Assembly: GCA_022828595.1 (NCBI GenBank)
Contig: JAKGHH010000005.1
Span: forward strand, 69,187,655-69,251,654
Length of the DNA: 64,000 nucleotides
From: Nelumbo lutea
Taxonomy: Eukaryota; Streptophyta; Magnoliopsida; Proteales; Nelumbonaceae
Direction: 5' to 3'
A program made the position numbers and the translations under genes. Below the pieces are notes generated by a model that was given only the letters and a program-made list of their open reading frames with translations, made no database searches and was not told the DNA's origin. This document shows, piece by piece, positions 10,249 through 21,352 of the stretch. The stretch's first letter is position 1. Every line of letters begins with the position of its first letter.

Positions 10249-11156
10249 CTTAGGATTTTAGGATTATGATACAGATTGGGAGGTGTGAATTGTATCGGCC
10301 ATTAAATAACAATAAGAAGCTTATTGTAAGGCGTTTGCTCAGTTTTCTTGGAATTTTAGATAAGACTACTTTTTCTGAAGCGGTGTAAATTAAAGTCAAG
10401 AGAGGATGCAACTAACGTTGTTAGTTTGGTTAATTTGGTGGGTACTAACCAGCAAGCTACATTAACCAACCTTGGACGTGTTGTGTGAGAACATATGTTC
10501 GATCGTTTGTGTGTTAGCTTTGTCGACGCAAGCTGTACATGACAACCATTCTATGTTTTAGATTGGTTGGTCACTTTTCATGTCACCTAGGTCTCTAGAA
10601 ATGAGGTGGGCGCTGATGCGAGGCGGAAGCGCCTCTGCCTCCGCCCCTCCGGCAACGTTGCCGCCGCCGCCTCTTTTGCCTCCGCTCACCTTCGGTCACG
10701 TTGTTGGAGGCGGCGGCGCTTATAGATGATTTATAAAACGAAGAAGGTGAACAGTATTTTGTCTTTATTTAATATTATTTAAAAAAAATTAATATTTTTA
10801 TTAATAATAGGGCCTAAAAGTTGCATTTATCAGCAATAATCCCTATCAGGCTGTGTTACACCTCCCCCCCGCCACCACCATAGCATCACTGTCAACCGCA
10901 CATCGGTCGTCATTGGCTCACTCCGCTGCTCTCCAGACTACCGACGCTGACCCCGTCCTTGTCCGGCGACCAACCCACCACTTCAAAGAACCTCGCCTGC
11001 AAGCAACCGTGTCTGACCTAGTACGTTACTTACTTACCTATCGACTTACAAAGGAATTGAACCCTCGATCGAGTTGAATCCCCCAGCATCGCCACATTCC
11101 CGCGTTCGAATCCCGAACCTACAAGAAGGGCTGATCGAAGTAGCATTGATCATAAC
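10249..11156. other. Intergenic, GC-rich hairpin at 10660-10730
   Basis: No gene is recognised. A GC-rich patch at 10600-10730 holds an imperfect inverted repeat (GCCGCCGCCTC against GAGGCGGCGGC). The stretch 10850-11150, just before the YJU2 relic, is pyrimidine-rich and could be the former 5' UTR of that retrocopy, but this cannot be shown. Confidence 0.4.
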
Positions 11157-12067
11157 CCAAGATTTTTGAAAGTTCTTAAGTATTACCCTCCAGATTTTGA
11201 TCCTTCCAAGCTGCTCATGTGGAGACAACCCAAGAACCAGCAGCTAAAAGTACGTTTGTTGCTACGTCTACGAAGGGACCAAGTTCAGTTCCCGGGAAAA
11301 AAGATGTAACTGAGGAGACATACTTGGGAATCCAAATATTCAGGTTATGCTTCAAATGCACCAAGTGTTCAGCTGAACTAACAATAAAGACTGATCCACA
11401 AGATTCAGACTTTGTTGTCGAATCAGGTGCAACTCGTAATTTTGTGCCTTGGTGTGCAGACGATGAGGAAACAGAGAAAGAGAAGAAGAAAAGGGACGCA
11501 ATGAAATCTTTGGAGAACACACTGGATGCAATGAAATCGATGAAATCAAGGCATGTAACTGTGAATGTGAATGCAATGCTCGAGGCCCTGCAACGTACAG
11601 CTCAGGAAAAGGAGAAGAAATTGGAAGAAGAGGATGAATCACTTATAAAATCGATTGTTTTCCCAAGGTTTTTGTTCGAAGAATTCATGATGAGGATGAA
11701 GATGCGGATGATGACAACAATTTCAATCTGCTTTCAACTGATACTGGTGCACAAAATGATTTAAGAAGAAGGAAAATTTCAGAAGAGCCATAAGGCAAAC
11801 CAGCGGATTCATTGACAAAAGGCAGTATTTTTGACAGCTCAAATGGTAAAGAAACAATTGGTGGTGCTGGTGCTCGTAAGGAAGGTAACTTCATCTTCAC
11901 ATCTTCTTCAGTCAGATGTTCTGTCTTTAAAATGCCTCTTCCCACTTTAAATGCTACTTAAGTAACACAAGAAGAGAGCAAGCATGTGGAAGAACCCAAA
12001 ACCGGGTAATACAAACACTGGACTGCAAGCACTCTTCCAGAATTATGACTCTGATGATAGTGATTAG
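11157..12067 (+). pseudogene. YJU2: YJU2/CWC16 (CCDC94-type) splicing factor, intronless retro-pseudogene
   Basis: YJU2 acts in the spliceosome at the first catalytic step. The relic keeps the family N-terminus (KVLKYYPPDFDPSK at 11170-11215, original start codon lost) and RQPKNQQLKVR. A deletion with frameshift then removes the first Cys pair of the zinc site. The frame 11219-11764 holds the best conserved part: ETYLGIQIF, then FKCTKCSAELTIKTDP, then SGATRNF, then MKSMKSRH, then MLEALQRTAQEKEKKLEEE. A shift near 11665 moves the reading to RRIHDEDEDADDD and SEEP-stop. The family C-terminus (LQALFQNYDSDDSD, stop 12065-12067) is still readable. No introns interrupt it. The AATAAA at 12209 may be its old poly(A) signal. 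No poly(A) tail or flanking duplication was found. Confidence 0.8.
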
Positions 12068-13786
12068 GATTTTTCTTGGCAAGCAAGATCAGGCAGAATT
12101 GTTTTCTAATCCCAATAACATCTTTTTGCCATGCTGGTGCATGTACTATTTCAAGTTGTTTGTTGGATGATCCCAATACAAGGCACAAATTGGTTTCTTT
12201 GACACAATAATAAAGCCATTGCAGTTCAAATAGGAAAATAGTTCAATCACATATTTTAGTGTCTTACAATAATCTAATCCTTGGAAATTACCATTTTAAT
12301 ATGTACAATGCTTCTTATACTTTGGACTTGCTCTATAGTTACTTCCATAACCTGGATTTGTCAATAACATGAAAGATAGGATCTATATGCATGGTGGAAA
12401 CAAACAATAAGGGGGGGATTATATAGTAGGCAAGAAGATATCATTGAGAATTGAAACATACAAGTACAAGGAAAAAGAGTCAATGGTGTGGATCGATGAT
12501 CAAGGTAAAAACCCCCACAGGTGATCATTGCTAGCCTGGCTGGGCTCAGGCCTGTTATGAGGTACTATGAAATTCTGCTTTTGAGGTATGTGATCCTAGT
12601 GGGAATTATTATTTTCCAAGTTCTTCAGATTTGTCTCTATTGTTGGGAAAGTTTCTTTGTGTTTCCTAAACGGGGGTTTCTTAATGAGTTATCACTGGGG
12701 ATTTCAATTGGCTATTTGTCATTCTTTCCCTTTTTATGAGTTCCGAGAAATTTTATTTGTCATGTATGTGCTGCTATTAGAGATTATTCTTTTTGTGATC
12801 TCTTCACAGTTATCTCTTGTCAAATCAGTGGCTTCAGGGGTTCCTCATTAGGTTATTGTATAGGTGACTAAGATGAGTTCCTTTTCTCTTGTCTTCCTCC
12901 CTTTTCCAATAAAAATTCTTATGTGCAAAAGAATCAGAAAGAAAGAAATCTATCAAAATTTATTGTCTTCCAAAAGGTTATTTATTTCTGTTCCTCCAAA
13001 ATTCTTTTGCTTGTGTCCCATACATGGTGGAGAGGTGAATATTTATTTAAGAATTAGCAGAAATTGCTACTGAGCTTTGATTTACCATATATTCGGGGAA
13101 AATTCTTGGTAAATTGGTTGTTAGGCTTTATTCTCTTTACTGTAAAATGGATCAGTTTGAAGTGATCAAAATTATCATTGGAAGGGGGAGTTTGATGCCT
13201 GGTTTTCAGGAGAGATAAATGGAATTTGGTGTGGTTTCTTAAAATTCTCTTTCCTCTTTATTAAAGAAAGCCTTTATTTTGATCAAGAAGAAGCCTATAC
13301 TTTGTTCCTTCCTTTAAGTTTGCTCTCTTAGGTGTCAAAGATATAGTAGTTTTTGGAGATAGTTATTCCCTTTAGGAAGTCATCTATTTTTTTTTTTTGG
13401 AGAAAAGATAGAAGATGGTTGTGCCGAGTGAAGTCCAACTGAATTCCAACACATCAAGTTAGTAAGCTTCTGATTTCTAGGGCAATCGGATGCGAATATA
13501 ATGACATAACCAATAATGGAAAATCAAGGCATGAAAGATCACTGTCTTGGATATTTTTTAAATTCCATGTTGGTTCATCTGTTAACACTGGATAAGTTGG
13601 CATTTCTAGGGCAATCAGACATGAGTAGCAGAAGATCTCTGTCAAAGTCTTTTCTGGTATTGTCAGAATTAAAAGTTCAACTTATCCCAAGACAGAGGTT
13701 TCCCAGCAAGATATCATCACATGACTGTATCAGTCAGTGGGACCACATGGTTGAACATGAGACCCTTGGAAACTTGCCAACCTCAT
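12068..13786. other. Intergenic, nothing recognised beyond the pseudogene 3' flank
   Basis: AATAAA occurs at 12209-12214. No protein domain, RNA gene or clear repeat boundary was found in the rest. Confidence 0.5.
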
Positions 13787-14050
13787 AGACAATGTTTTGA
13801 TTGGTGTTAAGATGAAGGTTTTGTATGTGGTCATATTCTTTTCAGTGCTAAATAACTAAATTATTCATTTTTTTAAGAAATGGTGTAAATAAAAGGATTT
13901 AAGGTACCCCATGACCAACAGACAATGTCCTGATTGGTGTTACAGTGAAGGTTTTGCATATGCTCATATTCTTTGCAGTGATAAATAAATAAATGATTCA
14001 TTTTTATGAAATGGTGTAAATAAAGGATTTAAGTACTCCATGACCAGCAG
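13787..14050. repeat. Direct tandem duplication, ~133-bp unit
   Basis: The two copies begin AGACAATGTT (13787) and AGACAATGTC (13920) and share the order TGATTGGTGTTA, then GAAGGTTTTG, then TCATATTCTTT, then AAATGGTGTAAATAAA. They differ by scattered substitutions and small indels, so the duplication is not recent. No coding content. Confidence 0.8.
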
Positions 14051-14103
14051 CTCCAGTGCAACTTATGAAAGAGAAGTGGGAAGTTTTTATTTTTATATCT
14101 TAA

Positions 14104-14200
14104 GGCTCAGTTGGGAAGAGTATGAATACAAATATGTACAATGCAAAACCTTGTATTTGCACTATACTTATTTGTATTTGTACTCTTCCCAAACTGAGCC
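14104..14200. mobile_element. Tourist-like MITE, 97 bp, TAA target duplication
   Basis: Ends read GGCTCAGTTGGGAAGAGTA and, reversed, GGCTCAGTTTGGGAAGAGTA. Both sides are flanked by TAA (14101-14103 and 14201-14203). Almost the whole element folds back. This fits the PIF/Harbinger (Tourist) class. Relatives are at 35735-36072 and 52590-52710. Confidence 0.8.
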
Positions 14201-14203
14201 TAA

Positions 14204-15431
14204 GGTCCAAACATTTGCAGTGAGAACCTAACTATTTAATACCACATTATTATAGCCTCCAAAATCTTTTGTGATACATTTTGAACATTTAGTGAGGTGG
14301 CAATATGAGGAGGTGTTTAACACAGATTTTCCAGCTGAAATCTAATTCAATTCTGTATGGCCTACTTATTTATGAGATATGCTTGAAAAATAACCTGGTA
14401 CATGCATACTAATATAGAAAACGAAATATACTTTGAACCTATAAATACAAAATGCTGTATCAATAGTACACAAGTAATTCTAGAAAACAAAAGATGTAAC
14501 ATGACTTAAGTTCCTTCTTTCCTACAATAGATTGTCCTGGTGTAAATTACATGAATCTCACCCATTGCTGATTTAGCAAGGCAAATGTGCATAAAATGGT
14601 TTTCCCTTGTTATATACATTTGAAGAGGCTCCTCCAAATCAATAACACCTTTTTGTTGAATGGAGGACTTCTGGAATTGCTATTATGCAACAGAAATTCA
14701 CATATCACTTCAGTCATAGTTGTGTATGTGTTTATGATAATGTCGCACTATCAGCAATTCACATATCACTTGATATGAACTTGTCTTTCTGCCAGACCAG
14801 ACTCTTGACCTTTGGTTGAGCTATGGGCATGAGTAGGTGAGGGGTGGGCTGCACTAGGAAGGAAAGTCTACCTTTCTTTTTTGCTTCAAACCAGATGAGA
14901 TAATGATGAATGGGCAGGGAAGGTGTTGGGTGGAGCTAGCTGGGTTGTTTTTTCAATCTCTACACAGTGCAGTTGGGTCGTAGTCAGGATAACTCACAAT
15001 CAAATGGGACCTCTATACCAAGTTTATATTATGTCCTATACATGCTCATTGTTAATCTTGAGTTCATGATTTGACTGTTAATGTGTATAGGAGAATGTAG
15101 GCATCAATGAAGCCCCTACTTGCCTAGGCAATGGAATTTGACAAAGAAAAGAAAAGCTAAATATTGGGTTAGTTTCCTTGTTGTATATACCATCCAACAA
15201 GATTACAAATTGAAGAATAGCAATTTCATATCAAAACATGGTGAATCATCATATCCCAAAGAGAATAGCATTTTAAATCTATTTTATAAGCATTTCAAGC
15301 AAAACATTACAATATAATAAATATTTAATAGAGCAATTGTATACCAAAAATAAAGCTAAACCTTTTTACTAATAAAAATTTTAGGAGAATAATTGCAGAA
15401 ATAAAAAAAAGAAAGGTCCTCCTCTTTTGCC

Positions 15432-15463
<32 letters not shown>

Positions 15464-15816
15464 CAAAACCATTGGTTCTTTTATATTTTAATAGTAAAAT
15501 CCTAAAAGAAAATATAGGTAACATATAGTATTTGATATGATGTATTAAAACACAACTAAAATGATGCAGTCCTTGTAGATAAAATTAGAACATGCAGCCC
15601 ACCTTGTTATTTTGTTGCTTAGGTGGGCACCCTGTAACCTAGAAAGGAACTGTTTAAATACAACTATGATTTCAATCATTCTGGAGCCACTTTGATCATG
15701 ATTTGATATGATGTTTCCAGTTTTCCGAGTATATATCCTGTTTGTGTTGTCTGTTAGTTATTAGAAGATGAGAACTCATTCATCATTTCCTCCAAATTTT
15801 ATGATTTAGAATTAAC
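14204..15816. other. Intergenic, (CT)n microsatellite at 15434-15463
   Basis: AT-rich sequence with no recognisable gene. The only notable structure is a CT dinucleotide run of about 15 units. Confidence 0.55.
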
Positions 15817-16343
15817 CAATGTTTTAAAACATGGAGGCATGACGCGAGGCGTTCCACTACCTAGAGGTGTGAGGTGTAAGCCTTCTTAAGAGAAGGGGGG
15901 TCAAGAGGAAGAAGGAAGAGGAAGGGGAGGAGGAAGAAGAGGAAGGGGGATCTCATTTTTTCTTTATTTTTAATAAAATATTTTTATATTAAGAAGAATA
16001 AAGATGCACAGCACTAGTTGAAAAAAAAAACAAATTGTCCTGCATTGAAAAGGTGGGGCAGGGGGTCTGGGGGGCAAGCCGAAGGGCCAGGGGCAGACCA
16101 TTTTCTTTCCCCTTATCTTTTCTTCCCTTTCCTTTCCTTTTTTTCTTTTTTCTATTTTTTCAGTCTTTTTTATTTCAGGTGTGCATGAGGCACACACCTC
16201 ATGAAAAAAGTGCATGAGGCGTACACCTCTTGCACCTGAGGCGTATGCCTCGGAGGTGTCAGCGCCTCTGTCATATGCCTCAAAGCGTTTTGGGAGCACT
16301 TTGCACCTCCAGGCGTACACCTCCCATGCCTTTTAAAACACTG
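15817..16343. mobile_element. hAT-type non-autonomous element, copy 1, 527 bp
   Basis: Termini are CAATGTTTTAAAAC and, reversed, CAGTGTTTTAAAAG. The flanks are GAATTAAC (15809-15816) and GAACTAAC (16344-16351), an 8-bp target duplication with one mismatch, which is the hAT signature. The interior carries repeated inverted motifs of the GAGGCGTACACCTC kind and a long polypyrimidine tract. No transposase. Confidence 0.8.
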
Positions 16344-17604
16344 GAACTAACTAATGTATTAGCTGGTCATCATAATGTTCTCCCTGTAGGCCTTTCTAAA
16401 CAGTCGATTTTATTGATGCGATGTTGCGAGTCCTGGAGCTATATTCTATCATCCATGAGAAGTTTGTCCAATTCTTTGTTTTTTGTTCTGATTTTTTTTT
16501 TTACTTTGCTTGATAAAATATTATTTGGTTCTAAATTGTTATTTCCAGCATAGTTGCATGAGATTACCATTTTATTTGATACTTTCCTCTAGATACTCCA
16601 TCCTAGTAGAGATAACCACATAAAAATGGGCTACTTATGAGATTGCTGAACCTTGTTCTCAGAGTCCCTATTGATGAGAATTGTTGCACGAAAGTTTGCG
16701 TGGTACATTTACTTGGTATTCTGGTAGTGAGCGGCTTGACTTGAAATGGTTATCAAAATTCTAGGAAGAAGCTTACCAAATAAAAATGCTTGTGCCAAAT
16801 GGAGCTTTTGAAGATGGACCTTTTATTAGCAATTGAAGGCTCGATTTGTCTTCAGTTGGGTCAAACAATCCTTCCTTCTTGTTCATAGATCAGTAACCTG
16901 CTGACATGTTTGGTTTTAGCATGGAAAGATGATTGCCTGGGTTTTGTCATGAATCAAAGGATCCTTTTTCCATACCTACTGTAGCTGTCCATTAGCCTTT
17001 TTATGAAATAGTTCATTATAGGGACCTTGGTAGTTTAGTAGCCAAAATTAATCAGCATTACCAAAATTTGGATTTGAATTCATTATCTTATTTTCCCCAT
17101 ATTAATGTTGTTTTTACTTGAATCGTTTGGCCACCTAAATCTGCATAGGACCATATAACCTGTGTCGATCTAAGATAATGGAACTAGATATATTTTTCTT
17201 TGGGTATAGGTTTGGCACAATGTGCAACATATTAATACTTCCAAGAAGATTTTTTTTTTTTGGGTTTTGCAGAAAGTGTTTTATACATTTGAGACTGCCT
17301 GCAAATATTGCCCATAAGATAGATCTGCCCTTAAAGTATATTCCATCACTAAAATTTCATAGTCATGATCAGCAAAGCATAGCATAAAAGGATCTTTGGT
17401 AAGCAATATCACCCTAGGTGATGTGCGGATGTTGGTCTTACATGTTACGTTTGGTTCCTGAATTAAGCAACTTGGGTGGTTTGCTCCACATCTTTTGATG
17501 TATCTGACCCCATATAACTGGGACAAGACTTTGTTGAGCTGGGTTGTTTAAGGGTTATCTGTATACTAAATTCTCATGTAAAATTGGAGATACCCCATGA
17601 TAAC
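16344..17604. other. Intergenic, nothing recognised
   Basis: AT-rich sequence between two copies of the same hAT-type MITE. No gene, RNA or repeat boundary was identified. Confidence 0.5.
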
Positions 17605-18222
17605 CAATGTTTTAAAACACGTAGGCGTGATGCAACGTGTTCCGCTACCTAGAGGTGTGAGACGTAGTTCAGAACACACGAGGCATAAGTCTCCCGAAAA
17701 CAAGGAGGCATAAGCCTCCTTAAGAGAAGGGGATGAAGAGGAAGGAAGATTTTATTTTTCCACGTATGAATACGTTGAAAAGCTTGAAGGAATAGTAAGA
17801 TTCCGTTTTGCGAAAGGGGAGACCACCCCTTTCGCTTTAATATATATATAAGATTTTTATATTATTTAGAATGAAGAATGCATAACACTAATTGAAAGGG
17901 GTCCGGGGGCAGAGCCCCTGTCCCACTTTCTTTCCCCTTATCTTCACTTCCTTTCCCTTCCCTTCCCTTCCTTATTCTTTTCTTTCTTTTCCCTTTTTTT
18001 TTTGTTTCTTTTTTGTTTCCCTTCTCTTTCTTTTCCTTTCCTTTTTTTTCCTGTCTTTTTATGAGGTGTGCATGAGGCGTAAGCCTCTAGACGCCTTATG
18101 AAAAAGGTTGCATGAGGCGTACACCTCAGAGGTGTCAATGCCTCAGGGCGTTTTGGGGACGCCTCGCCTGGACGTGAGGTGTTTTAGGGGCACGCCTCCC
18201 TCCCATGCCTCTTAAAACACTG
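17605..18222. mobile_element. hAT-type non-autonomous element, copy 2, 618 bp
   Basis: Same family as 15817-16343, in the same orientation. Termini are CAATGTTTTAAAACAC and, reversed, CAGTGTTTTAAGAGG. The flanks ATGATAAC (17597-17604) and ATAATAAC (18223-18230) match at 7 of 8 bases. It shares the GAGGCGTAAGCCTC-type inner motifs and the pyrimidine-rich tract. Confidence 0.8.
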
Positions 18223-21200
18223 ATAATAACTTCATTTTTAGGTTCTTCAATGAGCTTATTCTTTTCTGTTATAATACTTTGTTATGTTAGGCTGTTGATG
18301 CTCAAGTCAATTCAACTAAACCTTGTCCTGACCATATGGGGTTGGTTATGTAAATTCTGGTTTGCCATTTCACATGCCACGTATCAAGGGGGTTAGTTCC
18401 TTGCCAGCTACCAACCTGACATAACCCTCCTTTATATTTAGGCTGGTGATAAGGCCATTACCTAATGCTGGTCTAAATTACCTGGGTCCTGGGAACGGGT
18501 GGACTGGAAACAGACCTAACTTCGGGAATTTTAAGGGTAATGATGCCTTAAATAAATAGCATTTAATTATAAGCTATATTCCCACATTAATGCCAGTTTT
18601 CACAAAATTTCTAGGTGCAAAACATGCTTTTGAGCTTACTGGTCACCTCGGCACCAGTTGTGACTTGTGAGTTTATGTTTTGGGGAAGCTTTCATCTGAA
18701 TGTCATCCATTTGGTTGTATCACACAGCATTAATTGGAAATATAGATTATCTGAACATATTCCATTTTCATTCTTCTGTTTAGCAATGTAAGGTTTTCCC
18801 TTTTAAAATTTACCACCTTAGTTTTGACATTGTCTCAAGTATTTGCCATTCGGAGCTAGTAGTTTGTCATATAATGAAATTCTACCTTGGGAATTGGGAA
18901 TACTTGCAAAATCAATGTTGCATTCTGTATCCAACTTATATGCAATTTATTTCCTCAACACAACCTTCTTTTTTGTTTTTTAAAAAATCTTTAATTTCCC
19001 TCTCATGCATGATCATCAACTCCTCACATGTTATATATAATGTATGTAATTTTGCATCAGGTCAGCAAGCAGAAATGCACGTCTGTTGCATGTCGTATTA
19101 ATAGTGGACTGGTTCATGAAAGTAGAGTATCTGCTCAATATGGTAAAAGATTATGTATACTCTAAAATGGTACTATAACTATTAGTTGCATTTTGGCTGG
19201 ATTTTAGTGATAATTTATGGCAATGGTCAAAGGAAACAACCTCTATCTATCTATATATATATATACAAGGTCTGACGTCTGAGTTTAAATAGAAGAATTT
19301 CTCAACGGTTTCTAGCTTAGCTGCCAAACAGAAGGCAACCATAGTAGTCCATACTTGGCCTAAAGCCGGCAATTCTAGGCAAAAGCAGGTGGAATTAGGA
19401 CCAATAGAATCTCTTTGGTCATTGAAATTTCCAAATAGACGCATCACTTAGATCTCTCTCCGCCTTTCTCTAGTTCCTGAAAAATCATCATTCTACCAAC
19501 ATGTGAGGATGAAAAATCATCTCGAAAGTTGAGGCTTTAGCCAATGTAGTGGATTCGCTACTCAAGACATCTTCAGGGGCCTGTTCAAGGTCAGCAATTG
19601 CTATTTGACCCTTGAATATTTCTCGTAGTATATGAGGTTTGAATAATGGGAAAGCATTGTTGATTCGGTAGTATATGTGGGCTTGGAATAGGAGGATGGC
19701 AATTTCCCTCTTGGACAGGGTGGAAAATAATTTTCCCCAAACAGGGTACGGGGCAAGAACGGGTTTTATATACCCAAATTTGCCCCAGGTTAATTAGTAA
19801 AATACCTCTAAGTTTAATATAGATATTTAAAATATCTCTAATTTTTTTTAAAATTTTTAAAATTCTAAAATCCCATAATTTTATTTTTGAATTATCCCTA
19901 AAGTATTATAATTCAATCCTAGAATACCCCCATTCGGGAGTTTCCCGGAAATGGATACCCCGCCCTGCGACCGAGGACGGGGTGGATACGGGGCAAGGTA
20001 TCGTGACTTCGGAGTGGGGATGGGGAGAGGGTGCACCAAACCCGCCCAATACTATCCTACAAATTTGGTTTCTCTGGCTCCATGCAGCAGCTTCAGCTTC
20101 AAGTTTATGGAGTTGATACTACCAAATCCACAACCATTGTGACACTTTTACAGTAAGAAATTAAGAATGGAATGGTTTGATGACATGGATGGAAGTGAAA
20201 AAGATGGAATCTTTAACCCGGTCAGGTCAGAATAGACGTTTTGTTTGTAGCATAAAAGAAACGATTGAGAAATGCTTAGTCTCTTACCCATGCCTGAAAT
20301 TGGAAGATGAATGCACCAAGCCGGAGGGTATTGCAGCAGAATTTTGGATTGGCTCCCCCACCGGCCACCATTCTTGGTTCCTATTTCTAAATCTGTTAAA
20401 TACTTCAGGTCCACCAGTCAAGGCAAGACACGCTTAAGCCCTTTCTTCCCTGGTAACGCAACTTGTTGCAAAGTGACGATGTTCTTCTGGGCACTGGGGA
20501 GTCGTGCATTTTATTATTTTTCTCCAGACACAAAGATCAAGTACCAGTGTACCAGTTCATTGGCAGCATTGCAGGCTGCACCCTACCAAGTAGGACAAAT
20601 CTTTTATCGACCAGTAAGTCAGTAACCAGTTAAATTAATTAATTAAAGATGGCAGTTGGCAAAGCCAGATGTATATATAGCAAAAGCTTTAAGAACAAAG
20701 GTAAATGTTTAAAGCGTTTCAGTCAGTCCAGTTCAGGAATTATTTTAAATAAAAGAAGCAAGTGCCACATGCTTGTCCTTGGAGTTGAATTTTGCATCGT
20801 CTGTGTCATGCGGATTGGGGTTGCTTTGATCTATTCTTGGCCCAGGGCAAGTGGGGTGATCAATGAAATGAAAATTGTAGAAGAAGGAAAGAATTAAATT
20901 GCCAAAAGATCTCTGATGAGAAAATCACATGGTGATGTTGTATGGTACAAGAAAAAAAAAAGGTTATCTCAACGCTTATCTTCTTTCCATGTTCTTGGTC
21001 GACTAACCCAAACCTACATCATCTCAATTCTACCGTTCCTCTGATCTCTACCTGGTCGATATTGGTCTCTCTTTACATATGGTACAAAATAGGAGCGCCA
21101 AAGCGACGTAAGATACCCCATCCTCTTTCCTCCGAAACTGCAACCACATAAACAGAAGACGACCTATAAACCAACAGAATCCACAAAGCCTCAGCTTCAT

Positions 21201-21352
21201 CGCCTTGGTTGTTTTTTGTATTAATCTCTCGCGTAGCGTAGCGCAAACTTTAGAGTAACTATTGAGAGTGGCGATTTTTGTACCTTTTCGCCACCACACC
21301 CCCAGTTCAGCGCCTTGTATATTGGTCACAGAATTGGGATCACATCACCACA
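18223..21352. other. Intergenic, 3' flank of the GTE gene
   Basis: No gene is recognised. The part 19730-20045 alternates GGGGCA/ACGGGG-rich ends with an AT-rich middle and resembles a decayed MITE (TACGGGGCAAG occurs near both ends), but I could not fix its borders. The 300 bases below 21353 presumably include the 3' UTR of the GTE gene. Confidence 0.4.

Noticed and set aside
11080..11125. tRNA-like B box (GCGTTCGAATCCC)
   Set aside because: No A box at proper distance, no cloverleaf, no terminator run.
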